8,509 nt of DNA from Helicobacteraceae bacterium (GTDB lineage Bacteria; Campylobacterota; Campylobacteria; Campylobacterales; SZUA-545): contig JAISOU010000003.1 of NCBI GenBank assembly GCA_031275395.1, positions 1 through 8,509 of the forward strand, read 5' to 3'. The notes beneath the pieces were generated by a model. It worked only from the letters and a program-made list of their open reading frames with translations, was not told where the DNA came from and made no database searches. Position numbers and translations under genes: made by a program. Shown piece after piece: positions 6,372 to 8,509 of this stretch (position 1 is the stretch's first letter; each line of letters begins with the position of its first letter).

Positions 6372-7928
6372 ATGAGCGAACATCAAGTCCTTGCCCTAAA
6401 ATACCGCCCCCGCTCCTTCAAAGAGTTAATCGGGCAAGAGGCGGTAAGTCAGACGCTTTCGCTTGCCCTCGATAGCGGCAAGTTAAGCCACGCCTATCTT
6501 TTTTCGGGTTTGCGCGGAAGCGGCAAAACTTCTAGCGCTAGGATTTTCGCTAAATCCCTCTTATGCGAAAAGGGCGTAAGCTCTTCGCCGTGCGATCTTT
6601 GCGACGCTTGTATTCAGGCGAACGAAGGGCGGCATATCGATATTATAGAGATGGACGCGGCAAGCAACACGGGCGTGGACGACGTGCGCGATCTCATCGA
6701 ACAGACAAAATACGCGCCGTCGATCGGGCGATTTAAGATATTTATTATCGACGAAGTTCATATGCTCTCCAAAGGCGCGTTCAACGCCTTTTTGAAAACG
6801 CTTGAAGAACCGCCTAGCTATATCAAGTTTATGCTCGCCACGACCGATCCGATGAAAGTTCCCGCGACGATTCTATCGCGATCGCAGCATTTTCGTTTCA
6901 AAAAGATCGCTTACGACGCGGTTTTGGCGCATATCAAACATATTGCGGCGCAGGAGGGAATCCCTTGCGACGACGAGCGCGCTTTGGAGATCGTAGCGCG
7001 TAGCGGCGGCGGCAGTATGCGCGACACGCTAACGCTGATGGAACAGGCGATCGCCTACGGCAAAGGGCGGCTAGAGTTAAACGCGACGGTAGAGATGTTG
7101 GGCGTTTTAGACCCCGAACGAATCGAGGCGTTTTTCGCGCGGATTTTCGAGCGCGATAACGACGGCGCGATCGCCTTTGTGAAAGAAAGCGAATCGGGCG
7201 ATTGCGAAATGGTCGTTAGCGAGCTGATCGGATTTTTGAAAGAAAAACTGTTCAAACCGCAAGGGCATTTTAACGCGAACGTGATCGAGCGGTTTTTTAA
7301 GATCGCGGCGGAAACCAGATCGCTTTTGCATTATGGCGCAGACGGCGGTTTTGCGCTTGGTTTAATGGCGTTAAAGATGATCGAGGCGTTGCGCCCCGAA
7401 GCCGTAGCGGAATCGATCGAGCGGATCGAAAACGAGTTGGCGCAAGAGCCGCCGATCGCTCCCGCAATTGCGATCGCGCCCGCGCCGCCGCCAAAAGATA
7501 CGAAAAAAACGCCGCTTTCAGGAAACGCGCTGATCAAAGAGTTGCTACGCCGCTTATACGATCGTAGCGCCGAATTGGGAGCGGCGTATAACGAAGCGGT
7601 TAAGTTTATCGCTTTTGAAAACGGCGAGTTTCGCGCAGTTTTTGCCGAAAGCGGAGAGGCGATCGAGCGTTTAAGGATAGATTACAAAATCTTTTCTACG
7701 ATCTTGCGCGAAGTTTTTGGCGCGGATACGAAAATCGTCAAAGTCGCGCCTGAAACCAAAAACGTCGAAACCGCTTCGCAACCGCCTAAAGAGAGCGAAA
7801 CGGACGTTAAGACCGACGCGCCCAAAGATTCGGTATCGGCAAAAGAGGCGATCCAAAACGATCCGCAAATCCAAAAGGCGATCGAAATCTTTCAACCAGA
7901 AAAAATAGTCGTCCACGAAAAGCCCTAA
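6372..7928 (+). CDS. dnaX: DNA polymerase III subunit tau/gamma (clamp loader)
   Basis: A 518-residue AAA+ ATPase that, with delta and delta', loads the beta clamp and organises the replicase. Domain I shows ALKYRPRSFKELIGQE (8-23), Walker A GLRGSGKTS (46-54), a zinc knuckle with C65, C74, C77 and C80, Walker B IIDEVH (125-130), the sensor-1 region TTD (157-159) and SRSQ (169-172), where most families have SRCQ. The sensor-2 motif GGGSMRD follows at 212-218. Domain III ends near 355, then a Pro/Ala-rich linker (359-381). The tau-specific C-terminal part (about 382-518) has a charged, probably disordered end rich in Lys, Glu and Asp. An A7 run (7503-7509) lies at the linker/tau junction. The ATG at 6372 gives the family N-terminus. 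Divergent from nifS. Confidence 0.95.
   Translation: MSEHQVLALKYRPRSFKELIGQEAVSQTLSLALDSGKLSHAYLFSGLRGSGKTSSARIFAKSLLCEKGVSSSPCDLCDACIQANEGRHIDIIEMDAASNTGVDDVRDLIEQTKYAPSIGRFKIFIIDEVHMLSKGAFNAFLKTLEEPPSYIKFMLATTDPMKVPATILSRSQHFRFKKIAYDAVLAHIKHIAAQEGIPCDDERALEIVARSGGGSMRDTLTLMEQAIAYGKGRLELNATVEMLGVLDPERIEAFFARIFERDNDGAIAFVKESESGDCEMVVSELIGFLKEKLFKPQGHFNANVIERFFKIAAETRSLLHYGADGGFALGLMALKMIEALRPEAVAESIERIENELAQEPPIAPAIAIAPAPPPKDTKKTPLSGNALIKELLRRLYDRSAELGAAYNEAVKFIAFENGEFRAVFAESGEAIERLRIDYKIFSTILREVFGADTKIVKVAPETKNVETASQPPKESETDVKTDAPKDSVSAKEAIQNDPQIQKAIEIFQPEKIVVHEKP
7503..7509 (+). other. A7 run in dnaX, possible slippage site giving a gamma-type product
   Basis: Seven A follow ACG in the frame ACG AAA AAA ACG, just after the Pro-rich linker. 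Losing one A leads to a TGA after KKRRFQETR; gaining one A leads to a TAG about 20 codons later. Either would give a protein of roughly 390-400 residues lacking the tau domain. Confidence 0.35.
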
Positions 7929-7929
7929 T

Positions 7930-7958
7930 AAAAACGGCGTATAACAAACTCGCCTTTT
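7930..7958 (+). terminator. Weak terminator-like hairpin after dnaX
   Basis: ggcg (7936-7939) pairs with cgcc (7951-7954) across an 11-base loop. It is extended by aaaa/tttt with one bulged C and ends in TTTTAATT. The stem is short, so termination is uncertain. Confidence 0.3.
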
Positions 7959-8004
7959 AATTCAAATCGCATATTCCGAAAACTACCTTAAACAAAGCAA
8001 ATAT

Positions 8005-8241
8005 ATGGACAAGATATTGGTTTATCCGTTTTACAAAGCTCACAGCGGCAAAATCTATCCGATAGATCGGCGGACAGAATACGGCAAGTTTGACTACGTT
8101 AAAGCCAAAAGCCCTTTCGGAAACGAGATTATCTCTCTTGATCCGCCTTACGCAAGCGAGGATACGATCTGCTATGAGCTACAAGACGAAAACAAGAAAA
8201 CGCTCGAATTGTTGATAAGGGTTAAGGTTAAGTTAGTATGA
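8005..8241 (+). CDS. Hypothetical 78-residue protein
   Basis: I do not recognise this protein. It is 78 residues, starts at ATG 8005, has no signal peptide, membrane segment or cysteine pair, and contains one Cys. The sequence is rich in Tyr, Lys and Asp, includes SPFGNEIISLDPPYASEDTI, and ends in a beta-prone stretch LELLIRVKVKLV, suggesting a small soluble alpha/beta protein. It lies 76 bp after dnaX on the same strand. No good Shine-Dalgarno sequence is visible before the ATG, which lowers confidence. Codon use (many GCG, GAT, AAA, CGG) resembles the neighbours and argues for a real gene. Confidence 0.55.
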   Translation: MDKILVYPFYKAHSGKIYPIDRRTEYGKFDYVKAKSPFGNEIISLDPPYASEDTICYELQDENKKTLELLIRVKVKLV

Positions 8242-8330
8242 TTGTCTTGTTGCAACTCTAGCGGGGCAAGACGAGGATAAAGGGGACTGATCGGATTGTC
8301 TTGCTTGCGGGCGCAGTAAAGGAGATCGTT

Positions 8331-8509
8331 ATGAAAAGGGGAACTGCTATGAAAAGGTTTATTGGTTTATCGTTGGTTTGCGCGTTGGCGCTGGCTATTG
8401 CGGGTTGCGAACAGAAATTAGACGGCGATAAATCCGCGTCTAACGCTGGAGAGGATACTCCCGCAGGTTATTCAAAAGAAGGCGGGGAAATTGTGAATGG
8501 ATTTAAGCT
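8331..8509 (+). CDS. Lipoprotein, N-terminal part (runs off the window)
   Basis: The frame is open to the window end, giving 59 complete codons. The N-terminus has a basic start (MKRGTAMKR), a hydrophobic stretch FIGLSLVCALALAIA and a lipobox IAGC with the lipidated cysteine at residue 26, followed by a polar linker rich in Asp, Lys, Ser and Gly. This is a type II signal peptide, so the protein should be membrane-anchored on the periplasmic or outer face. The start at 8331 follows aaaggag with a 6-base spacer. A second ATG at 8349 (residue 7) also has its own aagggg site, so either may be used; both keep the lipobox. The function cannot be read from this part. About 90 bp separate it from the preceding gene. 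Confidence 0.75.
   Translation, partial: MKRGTAMKRFIGLSLVCALALAIAGCEQKLDGDKSASNAGEDTPAGYSKEGGEIVNGFK

Noticed and set aside
7717-7908. Highly basic plus-strand frame (Arg/Lys/Ser-rich) overlapping the dnaX 3' end
   Set aside because: The composition is simply the +1 frame of the Lys/Glu-rich DnaX tail; it has no Shine-Dalgarno site and dnaX is clearly the real gene.
8242-8330. Riboswitch or attenuator before the lipoprotein
   Set aside because: Only a short gtcttg/caagac inverted repeat (8244-8249, 8267-8272) and a repeated attgtcttg word are visible; neither forms a recognisable riboswitch, and no T-tract follows.

Overview
The window looks like a chromosomal segment of a Campylobacterota (epsilonproteobacterial) bacterium of medium GC. 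The main reasons are a nifS-nifU pair in which NifU is the three-domain form (IscU-like scaffold, central BFD-type [2Fe-2S] domain, C-terminal NifU domain), a TypA followed by a small four-cysteine protein, a DnaX of that lineage's style, and a 9-G homopolymer of the kind these bacteria use for phase variation. The placement is an inference from gene content. No rRNA, tRNA or CRISPR array was seen.

Layout. Bases 1-118 hold the 3' tail of a plus-strand gene ending in a GYPY..LYWQ motif, plus a second out-of-frame copy of that motif. Bases 119-188 show nothing I can name. Bases 189-1320 are a decayed IS481-family insertion sequence, bounded by 31-bp imperfect terminal inverted repeats (27/31). 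It carries a minus-strand transposase remnant with three in-frame stops, and several internal direct repeats and hairpins. From 1373 to 6249 everything is on the minus strand. In transcription order this is nifS, nifU (10-bp gap, clearly an operon), a short SIMPL-like membrane-anchored protein, typA/bipA, and a small Cys-rich protein just behind typA. From 6372 the strand switches: dnaX, a 78-aa orphan protein, and the start of a lipoprotein gene that runs off the window.

How the genes work together. NifS (cysteine desulfurase) and NifU (scaffold) form the Fe-S cluster assembly machinery. They are transcribed divergently from dnaX (clamp-loader tau subunit) across a 122-bp intergenic region, which holds a 7-bp-arm dyad overlapping the likely nifS promoter. 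TypA is a ribosome-associated GTPase. The left side, with the IS and the tail of a repeat-rich surface protein, is the accessory part; the rest is housekeeping.

I do not see a clear new multi-gene system. The points most worth a second look are: a G9 tract inside the ribosome-binding region of the SIMPL-like gene; two 30-31 bp exact duplications, each offset by 64-65 bp, inside the transposase (a biological duplication or an assembly artefact); a possible plus-strand small RNA between typA and the SIMPL-like gene; and an A7 run in dnaX placed where slippage would yield a gamma-type short product.
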